From Arthrobacter_H sp030452125 (GTDB lineage Bacteria; Actinomycetota; Actinomycetes; Actinomycetales; Micrococcaceae), in NCBI GenBank assembly GCA_052379645.1, contig JBQSYU010000003.1: a DNA stretch of 64,000 nt. One strand, given 5' to 3'. The translations under genes were made by a program, and so were the position numbers. Each line of letters opens with the position of its first letter. Position 1 is the stretch's first letter. Below, piece by piece: positions 25,465-32,933 of this stretch. The notes below the pieces were generated by a model that was not told the DNA's origin, ran no database searches, and worked only from the letters and a program-made list of their open reading frames with translations.

Positions 25465-26328
25465 TCAGCGGCTGGGCATCGGGCGTACGGTCAGGATCTG
25501 CTCGCTGCGGCCGAAGGGCCCCTCGACATCGTGCAGCACCGCCGACGTCAGGCCGATGCCGTCGGCACCGTAGGTCTGCTGCGACTGGATGCCCAGCCAT
25601 TGACCCACCGGACGGCGATACATGTGGATCTGCAGGTCCACGTTGGGGAACATCCACGATTCCGGTCCCGGGGCCACCCTCGGTGCGACCCCGTTGGCCG
25701 TATCGACCATGCCCAGCAACCGCACCATATCGGGGGTCTCGAAGCCGTCGACCATCTGTTGCGGGTTCCGCAGCCAGACGACCCCCTTGCCCAACCGGTG
25801 TCCGGGTTCGACCCGCAGCTCCAACTGCTCGATGTAGCCGCCGGGCCACATGGCCATTCCGTCCCAGACGGGCAGTTCCTCGGGATGGGAGACCTCGGGA
25901 TCCTCCACGCCGGCGACCTGAGTCGAATCGTGGGTCTTCAGCCTCCAGCCCCGGGCCACGATGGCGGTCCTGCCTTGGCAGACCATTTGCGCCTCGACCA
26001 GTTCGATGGTCTTGCCGGGCCTGATCATGGTGGTGGTGATCTCCACGTCTCCACCATGGATGATCCCTAGGATATCCAGGCTGACGCGGGCCATGCGCAT
26101 GTCCTCGCGGGGCTGGAATAGTTCGAGTTCACGCACCAGGAGGCCGGTGGCCGGGGCCATATGCTGCTCATGTTCGTTCCAGGCACCCTGGGTGTGGATG
26201 GTGGAACGGTAGCGGCCCTGGCCCAGCGGAACATAGAAGCTGGAAGGCCGGGAACCGTCCGGCATTTCGAGCAGATGGGTTCCGGAAGCATCCGGGCGGT
26301 CCTGGTGGCCGATGGTCGAAGCAGTCAT
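25465..26328 (-). CDS. Acyl-CoA thioesterase-like protein (double hotdog)
   Basis: 287 aa. SFYVPLGQGRYRSTIHTQGAW, MAPATGLLVRELE and the later VDLQIHMYRRPVGQWLGIQSQQTYGADG (split) with the terminal TSAVLHDVEGPFGRSEQILTVRP resemble TesB-like acyl-CoA thioesterases. The conserved Asp of the hydrolase is not evident to me, so the substrate and activity are uncertain. AAAGGAT lies seven bases before the ATG. It follows selO on the same strand after 104 bp. Confidence 0.72.
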   Translation of the reverse strand: MTASTIGHQDRPDASGTHLLEMPDGSRPSSFYVPLGQGRYRSTIHTQGAWNEHEQHMAPATGLLVRELELFQPREDMRMARVSLDILGIIHGGDVEITTTMIRPGKTIELVEAQMVCQGRTAIVARGWRLKTHDSTQVAGVEDPEVSHPEELPVWDGMAMWPGGYIEQLELRVEPGHRLGKGVVWLRNPQQMVDGFETPDMVRLLGMVDTANGVAPRVAPGPESWMFPNVDLQIHMYRRPVGQWLGIQSQQTYGADGIGLTSAVLHDVEGPFGRSEQILTVRPMPSR

Positions 26329-26432
26329 GAAGGGATCCTTTCAGCGCCTCGGAGGTCAGCGCTCACCGTTCCACCCTATCGGTCGACCCTCGCGACGCCG
26401 TACCGGCTACGGCGGCCCCTCAGCCGTGGGTC

Positions 26433-27908
26433 TCAGGTACCGCAGAAGGTGACGTACGGCCCGGAGTCCGTGGGGGCACCGACGGCAAGACGTTCCAGGC
26501 CCGGACGCACCTCATAAGGGGCCGATACGGCTTCCAGAAGCCTGTTCAGCGGCCCCAGGTCCCCGTCGGTGGCGGCGTCGAGCGCTTCTTCCACCAGATG
26601 GTTGCGCGGGATGTAGGCGGGGTTGATCAGGTCCATTCCCGTCGCATCGGGCCCCAAGGCCAGCCAGGTCTCGGCCCAGGCATCAAAGGGTGCCGGGTCG
26701 GTGAACAAGGCCCGAGCGGGTTCCCGGTCGCCTCGGGCCACCCCCGCCAACGCGCGAAAGAACAAGGTGTAGTCGGCTCCGCTGGTCGTGAGTAGTTCGG
26801 TCGTGGCGTGGACGACTTCGTGGGCCGGTTGGTCCTCGCGCTCCACCCCGGTGGCCGGGGGCAGGCCGAGCTTTTCGAACATGCCCGCCGACCAGGCCTC
26901 GCTGTAGCGGGTCCTGAAGGTGCGCAACGATTCCATGGCCAGTTCAACGGCCTGGTCCTCGTCGTCATCGAAGAGCGGCAGCATGGCCTCGGCCAGGCGC
27001 GCCAGGTTCCATTCGGCCATGACCGGTTGGTTGCGGTACGCATAGCGCCCCTGCCCGTCGATGGAGCTGAAGACCGCGGCGGGATCGAAGGCATCGATGA
27101 ACGCGCAGGGGCCATAGTCGATGGTTTCCCCCGAGATGGTCATGTTGTCGCTGTTCATCACCCCGTGGACGAAGCCCACCAGCATCCATTGCGCGATCAA
27201 CGCGGCCTGGTCGGCAACGACCGCGTCGAACAAGGCCAGATGGGGCCGCTCGGCGTCGGCCGCCTCCGGATGGTGGCGGGCCATGGCAACTTCGGCCAGC
27301 CGGTGCAGCAGATCCGGGTCCCCCAAGGCCCTGGCATATTGGAAGGAGCCGACCCTCAGATGGCTGGAGGCGACGCGGGTCAGCACGGCGCCGGGCAGCC
27401 GGCTCTCGCGCAGCACGTCATGACCGGTGGCGGTGACCGCGAGTGAGAGCGTGGTGGGGATCCCCAACGCGTGCAGGGACTCGCTGAGGATGTATTCGCG
27501 CAGCATGGGCCCCACGGCCCCGAAGCCGTCACCACCCCGGGAGAAGGGGGTCCGGCCCGAGCCCTTCAGGTGCAGATCACGGAGGTTCCCCTCGGCGTCA
27601 CGCAATTCGCCCAGCAACAGGGCCCGGCCGTCTCCAAGGCGCGGGGAGTAGGAACCGAACTGGTGTCCTGCGTATCCCTGGGCGACAGGTGTCGCCCCCT
27701 CGGGTGGATGGGCCCCGGTCAACACGGAGATCCCCTCGGCGCTGCGTAGGTATTCGGGGTCCAGCCCGAGCTCCCGGGCCAGGCGTTCATTCAGGACCAG
27801 TAGTTCCGGCGCCGGGGGTTCTTCGGCTTTCCAGGGGATGGAGAGCTCGGGGAAATTCCGGGCGAACCCGTTCTCGAGAACAACGGATCGCTGCAGTGCT
27901 GTACTCAT
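26433..27908 (-). CDS. selO: Protein adenylyltransferase SelO (YdiU/UPF0061)
   Basis: 491 aa. SelO is a pseudokinase-fold enzyme that transfers AMP to Ser, Thr or Tyr residues of target proteins, often linked to redox stress. Family landmarks are AQGYAGHQFGSYSPRLGDGRA (split), LHLKGSGRTPFSRGGDG, the HGVMNSDNMTISGETIDYGPCAFID stretch (split) with the metal-binding Asn and Asp, and RNHLVEEALD. The selenocysteine of eukaryotic SelO is not present. TAGGCT ends six bases before the ATG, so the message is probably leaderless. It is divergent from the DUF2809 gene with a 42-bp gap. Confidence 0.95.
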   Translation of the reverse strand: MSTALQRSVVLENGFARNFPELSIPWKAEEPPAPELLVLNERLARELGLDPEYLRSAEGISVLTGAHPPEGATPVAQGYAGHQFGSYSPRLGDGRALLLGELRDAEGNLRDLHLKGSGRTPFSRGGDGFGAVGPMLREYILSESLHALGIPTTLSLAVTATGHDVLRESRLPGAVLTRVASSHLRVGSFQYARALGDPDLLHRLAEVAMARHHPEAADAERPHLALFDAVVADQAALIAQWMLVGFVHGVMNSDNMTISGETIDYGPCAFIDAFDPAAVFSSIDGQGRYAYRNQPVMAEWNLARLAEAMLPLFDDDEDQAVELAMESLRTFRTRYSEAWSAGMFEKLGLPPATGVEREDQPAHEVVHATTELLTTSGADYTLFFRALAGVARGDREPARALFTDPAPFDAWAETWLALGPDATGMDLINPAYIPRNHLVEEALDAATDGDLGPLNRLLEAVSAPYEVRPGLERLAVGAPTDSGPYVTFCGT

Positions 27909-27920
27909 GCTTCGAGCCTA
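27909..27920 (-). promoter_or_regulatory. Leaderless-type -10 element before selO
   Basis: TAGGCT (27915-27920, minus strand) ends six bases before the selO ATG. It lies 18 bp from the divergent -10 of the DUF2809 gene. Confidence 0.5.
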
Positions 27921-27938
27921 CCGTCGCAGGCCCGGAGA

Positions 27939-27950
27939 TAGACTTCCTCC
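27939..27950 (+). promoter_or_regulatory. Leaderless-type -10 element before the DUF2809 gene
   Basis: TAGACT (27939-27944) ends six bases before the ATG at 27951. Confidence 0.5.
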
Positions 27951-28394
27951 ATGTCTTTGCCCGGTCCTGCTCCGACCTTCGGGCCACGCCGCCTGACCCT
28001 GGGCGTGGCCGCGGCCTGCGTCATCGCGGCCGGTCTGGCGGCCCGTTTCCTGCTCCACGGGGGATTCGCCGACGCCGCCGGCGGCGTCTTGTACACGGTC
28101 CTGGTCTACCTGTTGGTGGGCCTCCTGCGGCCCGGCTGGCGTCCTGTCCGCCTGGCGGCCATCGCCTTAGCCATCAGCTGCGCCGTCGAGCTGCTCCAGT
28201 TGACCGGGCTTCCCGGGGCCCTCTCCGCCATCGTCCCACCGATGCGTCTGGTGTTGGGGACGACCTTCTCACTGACCGATCCACCCGCCTATGTGGTGGG
28301 TGCGCTGCTGGCCCTTGCCGTGGATTGCCTCCTACGGTGTGGGACGCGGCACCCTCGGCCATCCCGGCACGATATCCCCGCCCGGAGCCGATGA
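27951..28394 (+). CDS. DUF2809 membrane protein
   Basis: 147 aa with four predicted membrane segments (about residues 15-33, 41-60, 66-84 and 112-130). The signature LLRPGWRPVRLAAIALAISC followed by AVELLQLTGLP and RLVLGTTFSLTDPPAYVVG is that of DUF2809, a family of small integral membrane proteins without known function. It is read from its own leaderless-type promoter and ends at a perfect hairpin shared with nrdF. Confidence 0.85.
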   Translation: MSLPGPAPTFGPRRLTLGVAAACVIAAGLAARFLLHGGFADAAGGVLYTVLVYLLVGLLRPGWRPVRLAAIALAISCAVELLQLTGLPGALSAIVPPMRLVLGTTFSLTDPPAYVVGALLALAVDCLLRCGTRHPRPSRHDIPARSR

Positions 28395-28420
28395 GCCCCG
28401 CCCGGATCGGATCGGTAACG

Positions 28421-28458
28421 TCGAAGGGCTCCGGCGCAGTGGCGCCGGAGCCCTTCGA
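28421..28458. terminator. Bidirectional terminator hairpin between the DUF2809 gene and nrdF
   Basis: A perfect 17-bp stem with a four-base loop (AGTG) sits between convergent genes. No T run follows on either side, so it may act as a transcript end protector as well. Confidence 0.75.
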
Positions 28459-28486
28459 ACAGTTCGTGCAGCATCTGCCGATGTGG

Positions 28487-29461
28487 TTAGAAGTCCCAGT
28501 CCTCGTCTTCGGTGTTCACGGCCTTGCCGATCACGTAGGAGGATCCCGAGCCGGAGAAGAAGTCGTGGTTCTCGTCCGCGTTGGGGCTCAAGGCCGAGAG
28601 GATGGCCGGGTTCACGTCCGTCACCGAGGACGGGAACATCGCTTCGTAACCCAGGTTCATCAGCGCCTTGTTGGCGTTGTAGTGCAGGAACTTCTTGACG
28701 TCCTCGCTCAGGCCCACGCTGTCGTACAGATCGTGGGTGTACTGCACCTCGTTTTCATACAGTTCGTAGAGCAGCTCGAAGGTGTAGTCCTTCAACTCGG
28801 TCTTGCGCTCTTCACTCAGGCCTTCCAGGTTCTTCTGGAACTTATAGCCGATGTAGTAGCCGTGGACGGCTTCGTCACGGATGATCAGACGGATCAGGTC
28901 GGCCGTGTTGGTCAGCTTGGCCCGTGAGGACCAGTACATCGGCAGGTAGAAGCCCGAGTAGAACAGGAAGGACTCCAAGAGCGTCGAGGCGATCTTGCGC
29001 TTAAGCGGATCCTCACCGTAGTAGTAGGCCTCGATGATTGAGGCCTTCTTCTGCAGGTTCACGTTCTCGAGGGACCAGCGGAACGCCTCGTCGATCTCCT
29101 TGGTCGAGGCCAGTGTGGAGAAGATCGAGGAGTAGCTCTTGGCGTGGACCGACTCCATGAACGCGATGTTCGTGTAGACGGCTTCCTCGTGCGGCGTGAG
29201 CGCATCCGGGATCAGCGAGACGGCCCCGACCGTGCCCTGCAGCGTGTCCAGCAGGGTCAGCCCCGTGAAGACGCGCATGGTGAGCAGCTTCTCGTCCTCG
29301 GTGAGCGTGTTCCAGGACTGGACGTCGTTGGACAGCGGGATCTTCTCCGGCAGCCAGAAGTTGTTCACGAGGCGGTTCCACACCTCGACGTCCTTCTCGT
29401 CCTGGATGCGGTTCCAGTTGATGGCCTCGACGTGATGCTGCAGCTTGACCTGGTCGGTCAT
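28487..29461 (-). CDS. nrdF: Class Ib ribonucleotide reductase beta subunit NrdF
   Basis: 324 aa. Dimetal-binding residues lie in the four-helix bundle: the DTLQGTVGA region, EAVYTNIAFMESVHAKSY with Glu and His ligands, and IRDEAVHGYYIGYKFQ with the second Glu/His set. A Tyr radical site follows the family pattern. It makes the radical that NrdE uses to reduce ribonucleotides, with NrdI activating the metal site. GGGGAT lies before the ATG. It is the last gene of nrdHIEF, separated from nrdE by 150 bp holding two hairpins. Confidence 0.97.
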   Translation of the reverse strand: MTDQVKLQHHVEAINWNRIQDEKDVEVWNRLVNNFWLPEKIPLSNDVQSWNTLTEDEKLLTMRVFTGLTLLDTLQGTVGAVSLIPDALTPHEEAVYTNIAFMESVHAKSYSSIFSTLASTKEIDEAFRWSLENVNLQKKASIIEAYYYGEDPLKRKIASTLLESFLFYSGFYLPMYWSSRAKLTNTADLIRLIIRDEAVHGYYIGYKFQKNLEGLSEERKTELKDYTFELLYELYENEVQYTHDLYDSVGLSEDVKKFLHYNANKALMNLGYEAMFPSSVTDVNPAILSALSPNADENHDFFSGSGSSYVIGKAVNTEDEDWDF

Positions 29462-29506
29462 TTCATCCCCTGACTTTCTGATGCGGGTTGCCTATGTGAT
29501 CGGTGG

Positions 29507-29543
29507 CCGGGACGACGGCTGGGTTTCCCCGCCGTCGTCCCGG
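29507..29543 (-). other. Hairpin between nrdE and nrdF (proximal to nrdF)
   Basis: A 13-bp perfect stem (29507-29519 with 29531-29543) has an 11-base loop. There is no T run, so read-through or RNA-processing roles are both possible. Confidence 0.6.
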
Positions 29544-29556
29544 TCCGGTGTGTCCC

Positions 29557-29577
29557 GGATGCCGGCCTCCGGCATCC
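29557..29577 (-). other. Hairpin between nrdE and nrdF (proximal to nrdE)
   Basis: A nine-bp perfect stem with a three-base loop lies 35 bases after the nrdE stop. Together with the next hairpin it may tune the ratio of nrdE to nrdF message. Confidence 0.5.
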
Positions 29578-29611
29578 CGATGGTGGGACGAGGGTGATTC
29601 AGCGCCTGCTG

Positions 29612-31780
29612 CTACAGGGCGCAGGACACGCAGCCCTCAACCTCCGTGCCTTCCAGCGCGAGCTGGCGAAGACGGATGTAGTAGAGCGTCTTGATGCCCT
29701 TGCGCCAGGCGTAGATCTGCGCCCGGTTGATGTCGCGGGTCGTGGCGGTGTCCTTGAAGAACAGCGTCAGCGACAAGCCCTGGTCGACGTGCTGGGTCGC
29801 GGCCGCGTACGTGTCGACGATCTTTTCGTAACCGATTTCGTAGGCATCCTGGTAGTAATCCAGGTTCTCGTTGGTCAGGTACGGAGCCGGGTAGTAGACA
29901 CGGCCCAGCTTGCCTTCCTTGCGGATCTCGATCTTCGCGGCCACCGGGTGGATCGAGGAGGTCGAGTTGTTGATGTAGGAGATCGAGCCCGTCGGCGGGA
30001 CGGCCTGCAGGTTCTGGTTGTAGATACCGTGCTCCATGACCGAGGCCTTCAGCTGCTCCCAGTCCTGCTGGGTCGGGATGTGCACGTTGGCGAAGAGCTC
30101 GCGGACCTTTTCGGTCTGCGGAACCCATTCGGCCTGGGTGTACTTATCGAAGAACTCGCCCGAGGCGTACTTCGAATCCTCGAACCCACCGAAGGTCTCA
30201 CCCGTTTCCATGGCCAACTTATTCGAGGAGCTCAACGCGTGGAAGAGCACCGTGTAGAAGTAGATGTTGGTGAAGTCCAGGCCCTCTTCGGAGCCGTAGT
30301 GGACGTGCTCCCGTGCCAGATAGCCGTGCAGGTTCATCTGACCCAGGCCGATGGCGTGCGAGGCCTTGTTCCCCTCGGCGATCGAAGGAACCGAACCGAT
30401 GTAGGACATATCCGATACGGCGGACAACGCGCGGATGGCGGTCTCCACCGTGGCACCCAGGTCGGGGGAATCCATCGCCTTGGCGATGTTCAACGAGCCC
30501 AGGTTGCAGGAGATGTCCTTGCCGATCTCCTCGTAGCCAAGGTCCTCCTTGTACACCGACGGCGAGGAAACCTGCAGGATCTCCGAGCAGAGGTTGCTCA
30601 TGATGACCTTGCCCTTGATCGGGTTGGCCCGGTTCACCGTGTCTTCGAACATCACGTACGGGTAGCCCGATTCGAACTGGATCTCCGCGAGGGTCTGGAA
30701 GAACTCGCGGGCGTTGATCTTGGTCTTCTTGATCCGGGAATCGTCGACCATCTCGTAGTACTTCTCCGTGACGGAGACGTCGGAGAAGGGGATGCCGTAG
30801 ACGCGCTCGACGTCGTAGGGCGAGAAGAGGTACATGTCCTCGTTCGTCTGGGCCAGCTGGAAGGTGATGTCCGGGACGACCACGCCTAGCGAGAGGGTCT
30901 TGATGCGGACCTTCTCATCGGCGTTCTCCCGCTTGGTGTCGAGGAAGCGGTAGATGTCCGGGTGGTGGGCGTGCAGGTAGACGGCGCCTGCCCCCTGGCG
31001 GGCCCCGAGCTGGTTCGCGTAGGAGAAGCTGTCTTCAAGGAGCTTCATCACCGGAATGACGCCGGAGGACTGGTTCTCGATCTGCTTGATCGGGGCACCG
31101 TGCTCGCGGATGTTCGTCAGCGACAGGGCCACCCCGCCCCCGCGCTTGGAGAGCTGGAGCGAGGAGTTGATGCCACGGGCAATGGACTCCATGTTGTCTT
31201 CGACGCGCAGCAGGAAGCAGGAAACCAGCTCGCCGCGCTGGGCCTTGCCGGCGTTCAGGAAGGTGGGGGTGGCCGGCTGGAAGCGGCCATCCATGATCTC
31301 GTCGACCAGCTGGGTGGCGAGCTGTTCGTTGCCGCGGGCCAGGTGCAGGGCGACCATGCACACGCGGTCCTCGTAACGCTCCAGGAAACGGTTCCCGTCG
31401 AACGTCTTCAGCGTGTAGGAGGTATAGAACTTGAAGGCGCCCAGGAAGGTCTCGAAGCGGAACTTCTTCTTATAGGCATGCGCGTAGAGACCACGCACGA
31501 AGTTCATCGTGTACTGGTCGATGGTCTCGCGCTCGTAGTACTCGTGCTTCACGAGGTACTCGAGCTTCTCGTCCAGGTCGTGGAAGAAGACCGTGTTGTT
31601 GTTCACGTGCTGCAGGAAGTACTGCCGCGCCGCCGCACGATCCGCGGCGAACTGGATCTTCCCGTCCTTGTCATAGAGGTTCAGCATGGCGTTGAGCTCG
31701 TGGTAGCCCAACCCCTGGAAGGCCTCGGGGACCTCCTTGGTATCTGTCTTCACGGTTGGCTCTGCGACTGTGGTGTCCAA
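29612..31780 (-). CDS. nrdE: Class Ib ribonucleotide reductase alpha subunit NrdE
   Basis: 722 aa from the TTG at 31780. It is the catalytic subunit that reduces ribonucleoside diphosphates to deoxy forms. Visible landmarks are the LGYHELNAMLNLYDKDGKIQ start of the fold, the active-site Cys in ELVSCFLLRVEDNMESI and in MSNLCSEIL, and the redox Cys pair near the C-terminal GCVSCAL. The start is uncertain. The TTG has GGAAGA nearby, whereas a GTG at 31753 overlaps the nrdI stop as GTGA and would shorten the protein by nine residues. It runs in the standard order nrdH-nrdI-nrdE-nrdF. Confidence 0.96.
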   Translation of the reverse strand: MDTTVAEPTVKTDTKEVPEAFQGLGYHELNAMLNLYDKDGKIQFAADRAAARQYFLQHVNNNTVFFHDLDEKLEYLVKHEYYERETIDQYTMNFVRGLYAHAYKKKFRFETFLGAFKFYTSYTLKTFDGNRFLERYEDRVCMVALHLARGNEQLATQLVDEIMDGRFQPATPTFLNAGKAQRGELVSCFLLRVEDNMESIARGINSSLQLSKRGGGVALSLTNIREHGAPIKQIENQSSGVIPVMKLLEDSFSYANQLGARQGAGAVYLHAHHPDIYRFLDTKRENADEKVRIKTLSLGVVVPDITFQLAQTNEDMYLFSPYDVERVYGIPFSDVSVTEKYYEMVDDSRIKKTKINAREFFQTLAEIQFESGYPYVMFEDTVNRANPIKGKVIMSNLCSEILQVSSPSVYKEDLGYEEIGKDISCNLGSLNIAKAMDSPDLGATVETAIRALSAVSDMSYIGSVPSIAEGNKASHAIGLGQMNLHGYLAREHVHYGSEEGLDFTNIYFYTVLFHALSSSNKLAMETGETFGGFEDSKYASGEFFDKYTQAEWVPQTEKVRELFANVHIPTQQDWEQLKASVMEHGIYNQNLQAVPPTGSISYINNSTSSIHPVAAKIEIRKEGKLGRVYYPAPYLTNENLDYYQDAYEIGYEKIVDTYAAATQHVDQGLSLTLFFKDTATTRDINRAQIYAWRKGIKTLYYIRLRQLALEGTEVEGCVSCAL

Positions 31781-32226
31781 AACTCTTCCAATCCTTGGCG
31801 TACACGGGTGACGTCCTCCGACGTCCCCATGAGTTCGAAACGATATAGCACGGGAACCGAGCACTTGGCGGAGATCTTGTCCGCCGCCAAGCAGTAGGTG
31901 GTTCCAAAGTTTGTGTTGCCGGCGCCGATGACGCCGCGTAGCAGCTGCCGGTTCCCCTCGTTGTTCAGGAACCGGATCACCTGCGGCAGAATCGACCGCT
32001 CTCCCTTCTCCCCACCGTAGGTGGGCAGAACCAGGACATACGGTTCGGTGGCCAGCAGCTCTGGTTCGCTGGCATAGAGGGGAATCTTCGCCGCATCGAG
32101 TCCCAGTTTCTCCATGAACCGTTTCGTGTATCCGGAAACGGAGGAGAAGTAGATCAGGGAACTGTTCGTGGTGTTTGCGGTGGCCGGACTCGTGGTCCGC
32201 TCATCCACCGCGATGTCGCCAGACAT
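31750..32226 (-). CDS. nrdI: Flavodoxin-like protein NrdI
   Basis: 158 aa from the ATG at 32226, with GGAGG eight bases upstream; an ATG five codons earlier has none. The flavin-binding loop SSVSGYTKRFMEKLG and the PTYGGEK and GVIGAGNTNFGTTYC segments match NrdI. It supplies oxidant for assembly of the dimanganese-tyrosyl radical in NrdF. It sits between nrdH (gap 39 bp) and nrdE (overlapping). Confidence 0.95.
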   Translation of the reverse strand: MSGDIAVDERTTSPATANTTNSSLIYFSSVSGYTKRFMEKLGLDAAKIPLYASEPELLATEPYVLVLPTYGGEKGERSILPQVIRFLNNEGNRQLLRGVIGAGNTNFGTTYCLAADKISAKCSVPVLYRFELMGTSEDVTRVRQGLEEFWTPQSQSQP

Positions 32227-32265
32227 GAGACCGGCCTCCAACTGCTGGTGATGGGTGGTGTCGCC

Positions 32266-32508
32266 TCAGGCAACGCTCGAGGCGGCCACGGCCAGTTCCT
32301 CGATCTTGTCCGGGCGGAAGCCTGACCAGTGGTCGGCTTCGGTCATGACCACGGGGGCCTGCATGTAGCCGAGGGCCCGAACACGTTCGAGGGCCTCCGC
32401 GTCCTGGGAGATATCGACCTTCTGGTAGGCAATGCCCTTCTTGTCCAGCGCCCGGTAGGTGGCGTTGCACTGCACGCATGCTGGCTTGGTATAAACCGTG
32501 ACGGTCAT
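32266..32508 (-). CDS. nrdH: Glutaredoxin-like NrdH-redoxin
   Basis: 80 aa from the ATG at 32508, with GAGGGG nine bases upstream; the frame opens seven codons earlier without support. The redox motif CVQC (in KPACVQCNATYRALD) and the WSGFRPDKI C-terminal signature are those of NrdH. It donates electrons to NrdE and is itself reduced by thioredoxin reductase. First gene of the operon, about 140 bp after the promoter. Confidence 0.95.
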   Translation of the reverse strand: MTVTVYTKPACVQCNATYRALDKKGIAYQKVDISQDAEALERVRALGYMQAPVVMTEADHWSGFRPDKIEELAVAASSVA

Positions 32509-32646
32509 GGCATTGATCCCCTCGTACAAAATATGTGGTCATCTTCGTTGTCTGTCCCGGATTCCCGGGGGTCCGAAAGCGGGCCATCCGAGCGTTGGCG
32601 GGAGTGGAAACCGTTCCCGCCCCGTGGGGCGCTTCCTGAGATTTCA

Positions 32647-32662
32647 ATACTACATGTAGTAC
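32647..32662. promoter_or_regulatory. NrdR-like box 1
   Basis: ATACTACATGTAGTAC contains the perfect palindrome ACTACATGTAGT and matches 11 of 16 positions of the NrdR consensus acaCwATATaTwGtgt. It covers the -10 element. Confidence 0.65.
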
Positions 32663-32674
32663 AAGGAACAGCAA
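32647..32674 (-). promoter_or_regulatory. Promoter of the nrdHIEF operon
   Basis: -35 TTGCTG (32669-32674) and -10 TAGTAT (32647-32652) with a 16-bp spacer on the minus strand. The -10 lies inside NrdR-like box 1. Confidence 0.55.
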
Positions 32675-32678
32675 GCAA

Positions 32679-32694
32679 CCCCTATATGTTGTCT
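32679..32694. promoter_or_regulatory. NrdR-like box 2
   Basis: It matches 12 of 16 positions of the NrdR consensus. The centre is 32 bp from box 1, about three helical turns, the usual spacing of paired NrdR sites. Confidence 0.65.
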
Positions 32695-32933
32695 TACAAG
32701 TATGTCATTCCCCACTCCCTTAGTCCACAGCGGGTGTGGAGAAACGCATCCCTAATTGCCGCACGAATCCGGGGTTCGGGCCCATCCGTCCACAGCCTGT
32801 GCATGGAAGATGCCCACAACCAAACAGCTGGTGTGTCGTTCGGCGACGGCGTGTCGCCACCCATTCTGGAAGGCCGCGGTCGAAGGCTCGGCGGTAGGCT
32901 GGATTCAACCTCAGCGGAAGGAACCCACCTGAC

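Noticed and set aside
29594..30889. Open frame of 431 codons on the plus strand
   Set aside because: Antisense to nrdE, which has strong family evidence; no start signal and no recognisable domain.
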